Positions 16,711 to 27,844 are shown, counted from the stretch's first letter. The stretch: 64,000 bases of DNA from Ruminococcus sp. (GCA_017457155.1 JAFTHZ010000020.1:62001-126000); one strand, 5' to 3'. The notes: a model not told the origin generated them from the letters alone. Numbers and translations are program-made.

Positions 16711-18138
16711 TTATGCCCAGTTTAGGGTGTCCTCGTACACTACGATGTAGTCATTTGCACTTCTGTCCCAGGAGTTGTTGCTCATCATAGCACGCCACAT
16801 AAGTGAGTGCCATCCTGCGTCATCCTGAATACCCCACAATGCGCGACGAACAGCGTGAAGCATATCGTCCTTTGTGTAATTTGCAAAGGTGAATCCGTTT
16901 CCGTAGTTGTCAGCACTGTCAAACACAGAGTCCTTAAGTCCGCCAACTTCTCTGACTACGGGGATTGTACCGTATCTGAGAGCGATCATCTGTGCCAGAC
17001 CACAGGGCTCAGCTTTTGAGGGCATAAGGAAAATGTCAGCACCGGAGTAGATTTTTCTTGCCAGCTCAGGAATGAATCCCTGACAGAAACATACTCTGCC
17101 CGGATATTTCCACTGCATATCACGGAAGAAGTTCTCGTATTCATCATCGCCTGTTCCCAGAACGACAAACTGCATATTTTCTGTATTCAGAAGCTCCTCA
17201 AGACCTTCTTTAACCAGATCAAGACCCTTATGAGAAACAAGACGAGTGACCATTGCAACCATAGGAACATCCCATCTCTGCTCGAGTCCGAGTCTTTCCT
17301 GCAGGGCACGCTTACACTCGCCCTTGCCTGACATATCGTCCATAGTATAGTTGCGATAGAGATGATAGTCTGTGGCAGGATCCCAATCCAGAGGCTCAAT
17401 ACCATTGAGTATTCCACAAAGCTTGTAGTGGTTGTTGATGAGGGGATGATGCAGACCATGGCTGTACCAGGGATCCTTAATTTCCAGTGCATAGCTGGGA
17501 GAAACGGTTGTAACTCTTACAGCAGTCTGGATTGCACCCTTAACCATATTTAGCTTTCCGTCCATCTCAAGAATCTTCTGCTCAGACTCAGGGATACCAA
17601 CACACTCGGTGTTTACTTCCCAGCCGTACTTGCCCTGATACTGAATGTTATGGATTGTAAAGATATTTTTGATGTTGTAGTACCAAGGATTCTTGGAGTA
17701 GAACAGATAGTAGTATGTGGGTACAAGAGCTGTCTGCCAGTCGTTTGTGTGGATGATGTCAGGGTGGAAATCGATATGGGGCAGCATCTCAAGAATTGCT
17801 CTTGAGAAGAATGCGAATCTCTCTGCATCATCATAGAATCCGTACAGTTTATCACGCTTGAAATAGTACTCGTTGTCAATGAAGTAGTAGGTGCAGTCGT
17901 TGTGTCTTGCCCAGAACAGACCGCAGTACATCTGTCTCCATGCTACGGGAACAGTGAAGTTAGTGATAAAACTCATACGACTTCTCAGTTCGTAGGGTAT
18001 GTTGCCGTACAGAGGCATAACGATTCTGCAGTCCTGACCCTTTCTGCAAAGGGTAGGGGGCAGGCTGCCTGCCACATCTGCCAGACCGCCGGAACCTGCA
18101 AAGGGGTTAGCCTCAGAGGTACAATATAGTATTCTCAT
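16711..18138 (-). CDS. glgA: Glycogen synthase
   Basis: 475-residue GT5 glycogen synthase that extends alpha-1,4-glucan from ADP-glucose. It shows the N-terminal substrate loop, the HTNDWQTALVP and SPSYALEI segments, and the C-terminal donor site FLMPSKAEPCGLAQMIALRYGT with the catalytic Glu. The N-terminal KxGGL motif reads GSGGL: the Lys that contacts ADP-glucose in E. coli (K15) is replaced by Gly. It is last gene of the minus-strand glgB-glgC-glgD-glgA group, 21 bases after glgD. Confidence 0.95.
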   Translation of the reverse strand: MRILYCTSEANPFAGSGGLADVAGSLPPTLCRKGQDCRIVMPLYGNIPYELRSRMSFITNFTVPVAWRQMYCGLFWARHNDCTYYFIDNEYYFKRDKLYGFYDDAERFAFFSRAILEMLPHIDFHPDIIHTNDWQTALVPTYYYLFYSKNPWYYNIKNIFTIHNIQYQGKYGWEVNTECVGIPESEQKILEMDGKLNMVKGAIQTAVRVTTVSPSYALEIKDPWYSHGLHHPLINNHYKLCGILNGIEPLDWDPATDYHLYRNYTMDDMSGKGECKRALQERLGLEQRWDVPMVAMVTRLVSHKGLDLVKEGLEELLNTENMQFVVLGTGDDEYENFFRDMQWKYPGRVCFCQGFIPELARKIYSGADIFLMPSKAEPCGLAQMIALRYGTIPVVREVGGLKDSVFDSADNYGNGFTFANYTKDDMLHAVRRALWGIQDDAGWHSLMWRAMMSNNSWDRSANDYIVVYEDTLNWA

Positions 18139-18159
18139 ATATATCCTTCCTTTCAGATG

Positions 18160-19266
18160 TTATATGTTTGATTGTTTAGCAATGTATATGGGGTAGGAGT
18201 CGGTGCCTGAGAGAGACTTATTCTCTCCGACTATTACATCCTTGTCGATGATAGCGTAATTAATTGATGCACCGCTGTGTATTATGGTGTCCTGCATAAT
18301 GATGCAGTTCTTAACCTTGGCGCCCTTGCCGATGTGCACACCCTTGGAGATAATGCAGTTCTCAACCTCACCATCGATTTTACAGCCTTGTGCTACCAGT
18401 GAGCCCTTTACAACGCTTGTTAGCCCGTATTTGCTGGGTGCGTCATCTCTGACCTTGGTGTAAATGGGGTAGGAGGGGTTGAATATCTCATCTCTGACTG
18501 CTTTGTCCATCAGTTTCATATTTTCTGTGTAGTATTCATCAACAGAGTGAATCAGAGAGATACTGCCCTCAAAGTTGTATCCCATCATCTTTAGATTACC
18601 GAGGTTATCCTGAAGCAGATGTTTTCTGAAGTCGAGGGTATTCTTGCTCATACAGTTTCTGACAAGATCCATAAGAAGATCTTTTTTGATGATGAGCGCA
18701 CCAACAGAACATGCGCACTCACCTTCTGTCTGAGGATTGATGAGTATCTGAGTGATAACGTCGTTTTCATCAACATTGAATACAAGGGGATCGTGAGCAT
18801 TCTTTGACACAGGCATATTCTTGTACATCAGCGTGATGTCAGCTCCGCTTTTGCGGTGCCTTTCGTACATCTTCTGATAGTCAACATTGGCAACATAGTT
18901 GCTGGTTGTTAGAAGTATGTATTTTTCAGTCAATTGCTCAAAGTATCCGTGAAGATGATAGATAGCCTCGATTCTATGTCCAAAGGAGTGGCCACCGTAT
19001 GGTGAGAGGATAGTGAGTCCGGAGCGACGCTTGGACAGATCCCATGCAACACCAGAGCCCACATGATCCAGCAGAGAATGGAAGTTCTTTCGGGTGATAA
19101 TGGCTACGTTGTTGATGCCGGAGTTGGACATATTTGACAAGGGGAAGTCTACCAGACGATACTTGCCACCGAAGGGTACACTTGCCATTGTGCGGTTGGA
19201 TGTAAGCTCAGGGAAGTTCTCTTCGCCTACATTAGCAAAAATAATACCAGCCAGATTAATTCCCAT
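18160..19266 (-). CDS. glgD: GlgD, non-catalytic ADP-glucose pyrophosphorylase subunit
   Basis: 368-residue paralogue of GlgC. It keeps [22 protein letters not shown] and a C-terminal left-handed beta-helix, but lacks the glycine-rich nucleotide loop of GlgC. The catalytic SGDHIYKMD stretch is degraded to TSNYVANVD. In Firmicutes GlgD forms a heterotetramer with GlgC and raises its activity. The two-base gap to glgC fits stoichiometric co-translation. Confidence 0.94.
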   Translation of the reverse strand: MGINLAGIIFANVGEENFPELTSNRTMASVPFGGKYRLVDFPLSNMSNSGINNVAIITRKNFHSLLDHVGSGVAWDLSKRRSGLTILSPYGGHSFGHRIEAIYHLHGYFEQLTEKYILLTTSNYVANVDYQKMYERHRKSGADITLMYKNMPVSKNAHDPLVFNVDENDVITQILINPQTEGECACSVGALIIKKDLLMDLVRNCMSKNTLDFRKHLLQDNLGNLKMMGYNFEGSISLIHSVDEYYTENMKLMDKAVRDEIFNPSYPIYTKVRDDAPSKYGLTSVVKGSLVAQGCKIDGEVENCIISKGVHIGKGAKVKNCIIMQDTIIHSGASINYAIIDKDVIVGENKSLSGTDSYPIYIAKQSNI

Positions 19267-19268
19267 GA

Positions 19269-20465
<1,197 letters not shown>

Positions 20466-20516
20466 TACAATACCTCCATTGTATGTTTTTTGCTTAAGTT
20501 TTGATGATTTAATACA

Positions 20517-20550
20517 TAGGGCGAAGTATCAGATATAACACTCCGCCCTA
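20517..20550 (-). terminator. Hairpin between glgB and glgC
   Basis: Inverted repeat TAGGGCG...CGCCCTA (plus an AGT/ACT extension) in the glgB-glgC gap. No clear T-run follows on the minus strand, so partial termination or mRNA processing that sets glgB and glgC levels is as likely as full termination. Confidence 0.5.
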
Positions 20551-20568
20551 TTTTACAACTATTGAATA

Positions 20569-22842
20569 TTATTTTTTGTCGGAAGAAGCGGTCTTTTTAG
20601 TAGTTGTTTTCTTAGCGGTTGCTGTTTTGGGCTCTGCTTTCTTTTCATCAGTCTTTGCAGCAGGTTTCTTAGCTGCGGGCTTCTTAGCAGGAGCCTTCTT
20701 TGCAGTCTCTTCGGTCTTCTCTACAGGCTTCTCCTCAGCTTTCTTAGCTGTAGTTTTCTTAGCGGGAGCCTTTTTTGCGGTCTCCTTCTTTTCGACATCC
20801 TTCTTCTCTGCAGGCTTTTCTTCTGCTTTCTTGGTGGTTGTCTTTTTTGCGGGAGCTTTCTTTGCAGGAGCCTTCTTTGCAGTTGTGGACTTCTTTGCAG
20901 GAGTCTTCTTTACGGGCTTCTCTACAACAGGCTCAGGCTTATCCATAACCTTTGTGCACTTGAAGAACATTGCGCTCATGGGAGGAATGTTGATGACGAT
21001 AGACTGGTCCAGACCATGGCATGCCTCGTTATCAGTCATAATGTCAGCAGGATTGTTTGCACAACCGTATCCGCCGTACTGGTCATCGTCTGTGTTGAAT
21101 ACAGTGTTATAGATACCGTACTGGGGAACACCGATGCGATAGTCATGTCTGAACATAGGCTGGAAGTTACAAACAACAACAACGTCGTTGCCGTCCTTGT
21201 CTATACGACGGAAAGCAATGATGCTCTGTGTATAGTCATCATGGTGGATCCAGTTGAATCCCTCCCAGTTGAAGTCAACCTGATGCATGCACTTGTTGTC
21301 AGTGTAGAACTTATTGATGTCAGCAAAGAACTTGTTGAGTTTCTGGTGCTTCTCGTATTCCAGCAGACCCCACTGAATCTCTTCGTTGGAGTTCCACTCG
21401 TCAAACTGACCCAGCTCTGTTCCCATGAAGGTGAGCTTCTTTCCGGGGTGAGCCATCATGTAGGAGATGAAGGTTCTGACACCTGCGAACTTGGTGTCAT
21501 AGTCACCGGGCATCTTGTTGATGAGAGAGCCCTTTCCGTAAACAACCTCATCGTGAGAGATGGGCAGGAGGAACTTCTCAGAGAATGCATACAGGAAGCT
21601 GAAGGTGAGGTTATCGTGGTTGAAGGGTCTCCACAGGGGGTCAATGGACATGTAGTGAAGCATATCGTTCATCCAACCCATGTTCCACTTGTAGTCAAAT
21701 CCCAGACCGCCATCGTATACAGGGCGTGTAACCATAGGCCAGGATGTGCTCTCCTCAGCGATCATCATAACAGAGGGATGGTACATGTGAACAGCTGTGT
21801 TCAGTCTCTTCAGGAACTCAACAGCCTCAAGGTGCTCTCTGCCGCCAAAGCAGTTAGCAACCCACTCGCCGTCCTTGCGGTTATAGTCAAGGTACAGCAT
21901 AGATGCAACAGCATCAACACGGATACCGTCAACATGATATTTATCAATCCAGAACATAGCAGAAGAGATGAGGAAGCTGACAACCTCGTTACGAGCGTAG
22001 TCAAATACGTATGTACCCCATTCCTTGTGCTCGCCCTTACGGCTGTCCTCATACTCATAGCAGTGAACACCGTCAAATCTGCCGAGGCCGTGTGCATCCT
22101 TGGGGAAGTGAGCGGGAACCCAGTCGATGATAACGCCGATGCCCTCGTTGTGGCAGCGGTCGATGAATGCCATGAGCTGGTCAGGGTTACCGTAACGTGA
22201 TGTGGGAGCAAAGTAGCCTGTTACCTGATATCCCCATGAACCATCAAAGGGATACTCTGTGATAGGCATAAACTCAAGGTGAGTGTAGCCCATCTTCTTG
22301 ATATAGGGGATAAGCTCGTCAGCTAACTTGTCATAAGAGAAAACGTTGCCGTCAGAGTACTTTCTCCAGGATCCTGCATGGAGCTCATAGATGTTGAGGG
22401 GCTCCTCAAAATGGTTGATGCTGTTCTTGTGCTCAAACCAAGCCTCATCCTGCCACTGGTGATTGCCAAGTGAGAATACTCTGGAAGCATTGTCGGGTCT
22501 TGTCTGACAGTGGAAAGCATAGGGGTCGGTCTTCAGGAGCTTTTCGCCCCAGGGAGTCTCTACGCAGTACTTGTAGATATCGTACTCGCCTACACCCTCG
22601 ATGAAAACTTCCCAGATTCCGCCATCATCAATTTTGTACATGTGATTGGCATCCTGTTCCCATCCGTTGAAGTCGCCGACAACAGAAACGGACTTTGCAT
22701 TAGGAGCCCATACTCTGAATACTGCGCCCTGCTTGCCATCCCAGTTCTCAATATGAGAACCGAAAAAGTCATATGCACGGACAGAGTCGCCGTCATAATA
22801 AAGCTGGATGGGGGATCTTTCTTCGTTGAATGAATAATTCAT
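20569..22842 (-). CDS. glgB: 1,4-alpha-glucan branching enzyme with Lys/Ala/Pro-rich C-terminal tail
   Basis: 757-residue GH13 branching enzyme. The CBM48 domain (about 15-115) and (beta/alpha)8 catalytic domain are complete: DGIRVDAVAS with the nucleophile Asp, the MIAEES acid/base Glu, and the SHDEV third Asp. Normal enzymes end near residue 635-640. This one continues with about 115 residues of PAKK, TAKK and EEKP repeats like eukaryotic histone H1 or bacterial HU extensions. The tail is in frame and uninterrupted. It could bind nucleic acid, polyanions or the glycogen surface; none of this is shown by sequence. First gene of the glycogen group. Confidence 0.95.
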   Translation of the reverse strand: MNYSFNEERSPIQLYYDGDSVRAYDFFGSHIENWDGKQGAVFRVWAPNAKSVSVVGDFNGWEQDANHMYKIDDGGIWEVFIEGVGEYDIYKYCVETPWGEKLLKTDPYAFHCQTRPDNASRVFSLGNHQWQDEAWFEHKNSINHFEEPLNIYELHAGSWRKYSDGNVFSYDKLADELIPYIKKMGYTHLEFMPITEYPFDGSWGYQVTGYFAPTSRYGNPDQLMAFIDRCHNEGIGVIIDWVPAHFPKDAHGLGRFDGVHCYEYEDSRKGEHKEWGTYVFDYARNEVVSFLISSAMFWIDKYHVDGIRVDAVASMLYLDYNRKDGEWVANCFGGREHLEAVEFLKRLNTAVHMYHPSVMMIAEESTSWPMVTRPVYDGGLGFDYKWNMGWMNDMLHYMSIDPLWRPFNHDNLTFSFLYAFSEKFLLPISHDEVVYGKGSLINKMPGDYDTKFAGVRTFISYMMAHPGKKLTFMGTELGQFDEWNSNEEIQWGLLEYEKHQKLNKFFADINKFYTDNKCMHQVDFNWEGFNWIHHDDYTQSIIAFRRIDKDGNDVVVVCNFQPMFRHDYRIGVPQYGIYNTVFNTDDDQYGGYGCANNPADIMTDNEACHGLDQSIVINIPPMSAMFFKCTKVMDKPEPVVEKPVKKTPAKKSTTAKKAPAKKAPAKKTTTKKAEEKPAEKKDVEKKETAKKAPAKKTTAKKAEEKPVEKTEETAKKAPAKKPAAKKPAAKTDEKKAEPKTATAKKTTTKKTASSDKK

Positions 22843-22992
22843 ATATTTTCCTCCTGATGGTTTTGTACTTTAATTTTGATATAATTATACTTATATCATT
22901 TTTATACTAATTAAGTATAACAAATTTATTGACTTATTGCAATAAAAATCAAAATAATGATTAACAAATTTTATATCCAATATTTGGCGATA

Positions 22993-23021
22993 TTGACAAA
23001 AAATTCCCGGAATATTAAAAT
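22993..23021 (+). promoter_or_regulatory. Upstream promoter of the MATE gene
   Basis: TTGACA (22993-22998), 17-base spacer, TAAAAT (23016-23021). This is the first of two tandem sigma-A-type promoters in the 263-bp AT-rich region between glgB and the MATE gene. Confidence 0.6.
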
Positions 23022-23040
23022 CTGTTCAGCAAAATCAACA

Positions 23041-23068
23041 TTGACAATGTGGTTTGGTGATATATAAT
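23041..23068 (+). promoter_or_regulatory. Proximal promoter of the MATE gene
   Basis: TTGACA (23041-23046), 16-base spacer, TATAAT (23063-23068), with the ribosome-binding site at 23092-23100. Both hexamers are perfect consensus. Confidence 0.75.
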
Positions 23069-23105
23069 CTTATTATAAGACTAACTAACGAGGGGAGAGG
23101 ATAGT

Positions 23106-24461
23106 GTGCAGAATACAAAGCAATATATGCTCAGCGGTTCAATTGCAGGAAGCATAGTGAAATTTGCAATTCCTCTCTTTTTTGGCAATTTGTTTCAGCA
23201 GCTGTACAACACGGCTGACTCACTTATTGTGGGAAACAAGCTGGGGAGTACAGCCCTTGCAGCCGTCACCTCCACCGGTATGCTTATCTTCTTGCTTGTA
23301 GGTTTTTTTCAGGGAATCGGTATGGGTGCCGGTGTTGTCATTTCTCAGTTTTTCGGAGCAAAGGAAAACCGTAATGTGAGCCTTGCAATTCATACATATC
23401 TTGCTGCGTCCTTGGTGATAGGTGCTTTTTTGACGGTGTTTGCTACGTTGCTTGCCCCTCAGATACTGCTGTGGATGGGCACACCCCCCGAGGTTATGCC
23501 TATGGCTGTCGAGTATATCCGTGTGTATTTTCTGGGTAGTATGGGTCTTGTGATGTACAACGCATGTATGGGAATAATGCAGGCGCTTGGAGATAGCAAG
23601 CATCCATTGTATTACCTGATTGTTTCTTCGATTATCAATATTGTTCTTGATCTCATATTGGTATCGGGTTTTGGCCTGGGAGTGTGGGCTGCTGCTCTCG
23701 CAACCATAGTTTCTCAGTTTGTCAGTGTTGTACTTTGTATGTATCGTATGATGCGTCCTGAGGAGACCTATAGGGTGACACTTCGGAATCTGAAATTTGA
23801 CAGGAGAATCCTTATGATGATTTTCCGCATTGGTCTGCCTACAGGTGTACAGAATTCCATTATCGCTTTTGCAAATGTTGTTGTTCAGTCAAATATCAAC
23901 CATTTCGGAGAGATGGCAATGGCAGGCTGCGGAGCATACTCTAAAATAGAGGGTTTTGCTTTTTTGCCAATAACAAGCTTTACTGCAGCCATAACCACCT
24001 TTGTAGGACAGAATCTGGGAGCAGGTAATCGTGACAGAGTCCGTAAGGGTGCCAGGTTCGGAGTGTTCTGTTCTTTGATGCTGGCAGAGGTTATCGGTGT
24101 TCTGTTCTATTTGTTTGCTCCTGTTATTATCAGGGCTTTTACTGACGAGGTCTTTGCTGTGGAATTCGGAGTGCAGAAGGCACGGATATGCTCTTTGTTT
24201 TATTTCTTGTTGGCGGCAACTCACAGCTTTGCTGCGGTGCTCAGGGGAGCAGGGAAGAGTGTTGTTCCGATGATTACAATGCTTGCGTTCTGGTGTGTTG
24301 TCAGGGTCGGTTTCCTTGTTATCCTTGTGCCTGCTACAGAGAATATAGCAGTGGTGAATTGGGTGTATCCTCTCACTTGGGCGCTGAGCTCCGTTACCCT
24401 GTTCATATACTACATCTTTACTGATTGGACCCATAGTACGGTCATAGAAAAAAAGAATTAA
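23106..24461 (+). CDS. MATE-family multidrug/metabolite exporter
   Basis: 451-residue, 12-transmembrane MATE exporter that would expel drugs or metabolites in exchange for Na+ or H+. The N-terminal IPLFFGNLFQQLYNTADSLI, repeated at about residue 240 as the second half (GLPTGVQNSIIAFANVVVQS), is the internal pseudo-duplication of the family. The start is GTG after the strong ribosome-binding site ggggagagg. It has two tandem promoters and ends at a bidirectional terminator shared with gap. Confidence 0.92.
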   Translation: MQNTKQYMLSGSIAGSIVKFAIPLFFGNLFQQLYNTADSLIVGNKLGSTALAAVTSTGMLIFLLVGFFQGIGMGAGVVISQFFGAKENRNVSLAIHTYLAASLVIGAFLTVFATLLAPQILLWMGTPPEVMPMAVEYIRVYFLGSMGLVMYNACMGIMQALGDSKHPLYYLIVSSIINIVLDLILVSGFGLGVWAAALATIVSQFVSVVLCMYRMMRPEETYRVTLRNLKFDRRILMMIFRIGLPTGVQNSIIAFANVVVQSNINHFGEMAMAGCGAYSKIEGFAFLPITSFTAAITTFVGQNLGAGNRDRVRKGARFGVFCSLMLAEVIGVLFYLFAPVIIRAFTDEVFAVEFGVQKARICSLFYFLLAATHSFAAVLRGAGKSVVPMITMLAFWCVVRVGFLVILVPATENIAVVNWVYPLTWALSSVTLFIYYIFTDWTHSTVIEKKN

Positions 24462-24503
24462 GTATTAGCAGTAACGGCTTAACAATTCAATGAGGCATAA
24501 GAA

Positions 24504-24530
24504 AACGGGCAGTCATATAGACTGCCCGTT
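24504..24530. terminator. Bidirectional terminator (MATE / gap)
   Basis: An 11-bp perfect GC-rich inverted repeat with a 5-base loop between convergent genes. An A-run on the left gives a T-run on the minus strand; the right side is only moderately T-rich. Confidence 0.8.
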
Positions 24531-24550
24531 CTGTGTTTGTGAATTTGTGA

Positions 24551-25561
24551 TTACAGCTCAGCGAAATACTTGATAGTTCTAACCATCTGAGATGTGTAGC
24601 TGTTCTCGTTGTCATACCAGGAAACAACCTGAACCTGAGTTGTACCGTTCTCAAGCTGCATAGCCATTGTCTGAGTAGAATCGAAGAGAGAACCGAATCT
24701 CATGCCGATGATATCGGAAGAAACGATCTGATCCTCGTTGTAGCCGAAGCTCTCGCTTGCAGCAGCCTTCATAGCAGCGTTGATCTCGTCAACTGTAACG
24801 TGACCCTTAACAACTGCTGTGAGGATTGTTGTGGAACCTGTGGGAACAGGAACTCTCTGTGCAGCACCGATGAGCTTGCCGTTAAGCTCGGGGATAACAA
24901 GGCCGATAGCCTTTGCAGCACCTGTGGAGTTGGGAACAATGTTAACTGCGCCAGCGCGTGCACGTCTGAGGTCGCCCTTTCTGTGAGGACCGTCAAGGAT
25001 CATCTGATCGCCTGTGTATGCGTGGATAGTAGCCATGATACCGCTCTCGATGGGAGCCAGGTCGTTCAGAGCCTTAGCCATGGGTGCGAGGCAGTTTGTT
25101 GTGCAGGAAGCAGCAGAGATGATCTGATCATCAGCTGTAAGAGTGTTCTCGTTAACGGAGAATACAACTGTCTTCAGGTCGTTGCCTGCGGGAGCAGAGA
25201 TAACAACCTTTTTTGCGCCTGCATTGATGTGAGCCATGGACTTCTCCTTGGAGCAGTAGAAGCCTGTGCACTCCAGAACTACGTCAACGCCGAGCTCACC
25301 CCAGGGGATGTTGTTAGCGTCTTTCTCTGCGTAGATTGTGATCTCCTTGCCATCAACTGTGATGGAGTTGTCTGTGCAGGAAACTGTGTCTGCGAGAGCA
25401 TATCTGCCCTGAGCAGAATCGTACTTGAGCAGATGAGCGAGCATCTTGGGGCTTGTGAGGTCATTGATTGCAACTACCTCGTAACCCTCAGCGCCGAACA
25501 TCTGTCTGAAAGCAAGACGGCCGATACGACCGAAACCGTTAATACCAACTTTTACTGACAT
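24551..25561 (-). CDS. gap: Glyceraldehyde-3-phosphate dehydrogenase
   Basis: 336-residue glycolytic GAPDH. The NAD-binding [10 protein letters not shown] motif, catalytic SCTTNCLAP cysteine and [10 protein letters not shown]-terminus are all present. I chose the ATG at 25561, which follows ribosome-binding site AGAGGAAG and gives the standard N-terminus; an in-frame upstream ATG (25597) adds 12 unrelated residues. It has a near-perfect own promoter. Codon use is strongly biased, as expected for an abundant protein. Confidence 0.97.
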   Translation of the reverse strand: MSVKVGINGFGRIGRLAFRQMFGAEGYEVVAINDLTSPKMLAHLLKYDSAQGRYALADTVSCTDNSITVDGKEITIYAEKDANNIPWGELGVDVVLECTGFYCSKEKSMAHINAGAKKVVISAPAGNDLKTVVFSVNENTLTADDQIISAASCTTNCLAPMAKALNDLAPIESGIMATIHAYTGDQMILDGPHRKGDLRRARAGAVNIVPNSTGAAKAIGLVIPELNGKLIGAAQRVPVPTGSTTILTAVVKGHVTVDEINAAMKAAASESFGYNEDQIVSSDIIGMRFGSLFDSTQTMAMQLENGTTQVQVVSWYDNENSYTSQMVRTIKYFAEL

Positions 25562-25598
25562 ATTAAATACTTCCTCTCTGTATTTTATTGGTAACATG

Positions 25599-25627
25599 AT
25601 TATAAAGCTTTTTGTCGTTTATTTCAA
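25599..25627 (-). promoter_or_regulatory. Promoter of gap
   Basis: On the minus strand TTGAAA (25627-25622), 17-base spacer, TATAAT (25604-25599), about 38 bases before the gap ATG. Confidence 0.8.
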
Positions 25628-26227
25628 TACCTTTTTTTGCAGTTTGTTAAGAAAATAACTATATTTGTGTAATTATGAACCATTTTGACCCCGATAATAT
25701 AAATTTTTATGCAAAAAATACATCGTGATTTGTCAGAAACTTTTCTCTGATAAATGTGATTATGACTATCTTTTTTGTGACCCTTAACGATTTTCTTGGA
25801 AATAATCAGATTCTGTATGTTATTATGTATAAAAATAAACCAATTTATTCTTGACAAAGTGTATACAATCATTTAATATATTATCAGATGTAATATTTAT
25901 TTTACATCTATGCGTTGGGTCCTGACACGATCGGACGCATCTTATTTTTAATTTGGACTCTTAGATGAGCCGTTATTATATAGATATCCTTATTCTGTTA
26001 ATTACCTTTTCAATATATTTTCGGGCGGATATCTTCACCGCGACAGCACAAGTATACCTATCAGAGCGTGTATTGTACCCTTTTTTACAATACACCTTAG
26101 CTGTTGCATTTGTTATCCGACCCGATTTTTGTATTTTATTCGGTAATATTCCGGGTAGTATATCTACTTTTAACGGCACCGAAAGATGAATCTGAAGTAA
26201 AAGATCAAATCAAGGAGGTGTCACACT
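25628..26227. other. Long AT-rich non-coding region with several inverted repeats, between gap and rny
   Basis: 600 bases without a credible gene; the short open frames here show no codon bias or ribosome-binding site. Three inverted repeats are clear: AGATGTAA/TTACATCT (25886-25909), ATGCG/CGCAT enclosing GTCC and GGAC (25910-25940, followed by CTTATTTTTAATTT), and a perfect 10-bp GTGTATTGTA/TACAATACAC (26068-26095). A TTGACA-type promoter lies just before them. This may be a long rny leader or a small RNA gene. Confidence 0.55.
25851..25879 (+). promoter_or_regulatory. Putative promoter of rny leader or small RNA
   Basis: TTGACA (25851-25856), 17-base spacer, TAATAT (25874-25879). Transcription would start near 25886, right at the first inverted repeat, leaving an approximately 340-nt leader before rny. 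Confidence 0.55.
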
Positions 26228-27781
26228 ATGCAGTTATGGCTTGGTATCGTACTCAGCGTTGTTGCTTTGGTTCTGGGTGTTGTCGGCGGTTTTATTATCG
26301 GCAACCTGTACAGAAAGAAAGTTGCTGAGAGCGAGATCGGCAGCGCAGAGCAGGAGGCAACACGCATTATCTCCGATGCTATGAAGACTGCCGAGGGTAA
26401 AAAGAAAGAAGCCATAATCGAAGGCAAGGACGAGGTCCATCGCCTTAGAAATGAAGCTGAAAGAGAAATTAACGATCGCCGCAAGGAAGTTCAGCGTCAG
26501 GAGAGACGTATCCAGCAGAAGGAAGAAACTCTGGATAAGAAGCTGGACAACCTGGAGAAAAAAGAAGAAAATGTGGCAAGAAAGCAGAAAGAAGCCGACA
26601 AAAAGCTGGAGGAGATCGAAACTGTCAAGAAAAGTCAGTTCGAGATGCTGGAGAGAATCTCCGGTTACTCAGTAGACCAGGCAAAGGCTTATCTGCTGGA
26701 TCAGCTTGACGGGGAGCTTGCTCACGAGAAATCCGTCAAGATTATGGAGTATGAGCAGCAGCTCAAGGATGAGTCTGACAAGAAAGCCAGAAACATCATC
26801 TCTCTTGCTATTCAGAGACTGGCCGCTGACCATGTTTCTGAGGCAACCGTATCTGTTGTTCAGCTGCCTAATGATGAGATGAAAGGTCGTATCATCGGTC
26901 GTGAAGGCAGAAACATCCGTGCTATTGAGACTCTCACAGGAGTTGACCTGATTATTGATGATACACCCGAGGCAATCACACTCAGCTGCTTTGAGCCTGT
27001 GAGACGTGAGATTGCAAGGGTTTCTCTTGAGAAGCTTATCTCTGACGGTCGTATCCATCCCGCAAGAATCGAGGAGATGGTTGAGAAGTCCCGTCGTGAG
27101 GTTGAGGCTACTATCAAGAGCACAGGTGAGCATGCTGTTATCGATGCAGGTGTGGGCGGAATACATCCCGAGCTTGTTAAGCTCCTGGGCAGACTCCGCT
27201 ATCGTACCAGCTACGGACAGAATGTTCTCAACCACTCACTTGAGGTTTCTTACATTGCAGGCATGATGGCAGCAGAGCTGGGACTTGATCCCACAGTTGC
27301 AAAGCGTGCAGGTCTTCTCCACGATATCGGCAAGGCTCTGGATCATGAGCTTGACGGTAGCCACATCGAACTGGGTGTGGATGTTGCCAGAAAGTACAAG
27401 GAGAGCGATGCTGTTATCCACGCTATCCACGCTCACCATGGCGACATTGAAGCAAAGACCATTGTTGCTTGTCTTGTTCAGGCAGCAGATGCTATCTCTG
27501 CAGCCCGTCCCGGTGCAAGACGTGAGAATCTTGAGAATTACATCAAGCGTCTCGAGAAACTGGAGAGCGTTGCTTCTTCCTTTGACGGCGTTGATACAAC
27601 CTTTGCTATTCAGGCTGGTAGAGAGGTCAGAATCATGGTCAAGCCCGAAGTTGTGGGTGATGACAAAATGGCATCTCTCGCTCGCGATATCTGTCAGAAG
27701 ATCGAGCAGGAGCTTGAGTATCCCGGTCACATCAAGGTTCATATCATCCGTGAATCAAGAGCGATTGACTTTGCAAAGTAA
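26228..27781 (+). CDS. rny: Ribonuclease Y
   Basis: 517-residue membrane-anchored endoribonuclease that starts mRNA decay in Firmicutes. Order: N-terminal transmembrane helix (about 5-25), a long charged coiled coil (30-190), a KH RNA-binding domain (about 205-270, [15 protein letters not shown]) and an HD domain (about 335-425) with the metal-binding H364-D365 in [12 protein letters not shown]. Strong ribosome-binding site AAGGAGGTG. The preceding 600-bp leader region is unusual. The gene ends at a strong terminator. Confidence 0.96.
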   Translation: MQLWLGIVLSVVALVLGVVGGFIIGNLYRKKVAESEIGSAEQEATRIISDAMKTAEGKKKEAIIEGKDEVHRLRNEAEREINDRRKEVQRQERRIQQKEETLDKKLDNLEKKEENVARKQKEADKKLEEIETVKKSQFEMLERISGYSVDQAKAYLLDQLDGELAHEKSVKIMEYEQQLKDESDKKARNIISLAIQRLAADHVSEATVSVVQLPNDEMKGRIIGREGRNIRAIETLTGVDLIIDDTPEAITLSCFEPVRREIARVSLEKLISDGRIHPARIEEMVEKSRREVEATIKSTGEHAVIDAGVGGIHPELVKLLGRLRYRTSYGQNVLNHSLEVSYIAGMMAAELGLDPTVAKRAGLLHDIGKALDHELDGSHIELGVDVARKYKESDAVIHAIHAHHGDIEAKTIVACLVQAADAISAARPGARRENLENYIKRLEKLESVASSFDGVDTTFAIQAGREVRIMVKPEVVGDDKMASLARDICQKIEQELEYPGHIKVHIIRESRAIDFAK

Positions 27782-27791
27782 TAAAAAATAT

Positions 27792-27820
27792 TCCCGTGCC
27801 GATATTATTTCGGCACGGGA
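27792..27820. terminator. Bidirectional terminator (rny / PflX-like)
   Basis: 11-bp GC-rich perfect inverted repeat (27792-27802, 27810-27820) followed by eight T, and preceded by an A-run that serves the minus-strand gene. Confidence 0.92.
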
Positions 27821-27844
27821 TTTTTTTTGTTCGTATAGTGAGAT

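Noticed and set aside
21016..22200. 394-residue plus-strand frame opposite glgB
   Set aside because: Antisense shadow of a complete GH13 enzyme; composition is Val/Asn/His-rich without domains, and no start signal is present.
26068..26095. Perfect 10-bp inverted repeat considered as an intrinsic terminator
   Set aside because: AT-rich stem with T-run in the loop rather than after the hairpin; no gene ends there on either strand.
25965..26189. Overlapping 67-74 residue frames on both strands before rny
   Set aside because: Low-complexity translation, no ribosome-binding site, and they cross the inverted repeats; treated as non-coding.
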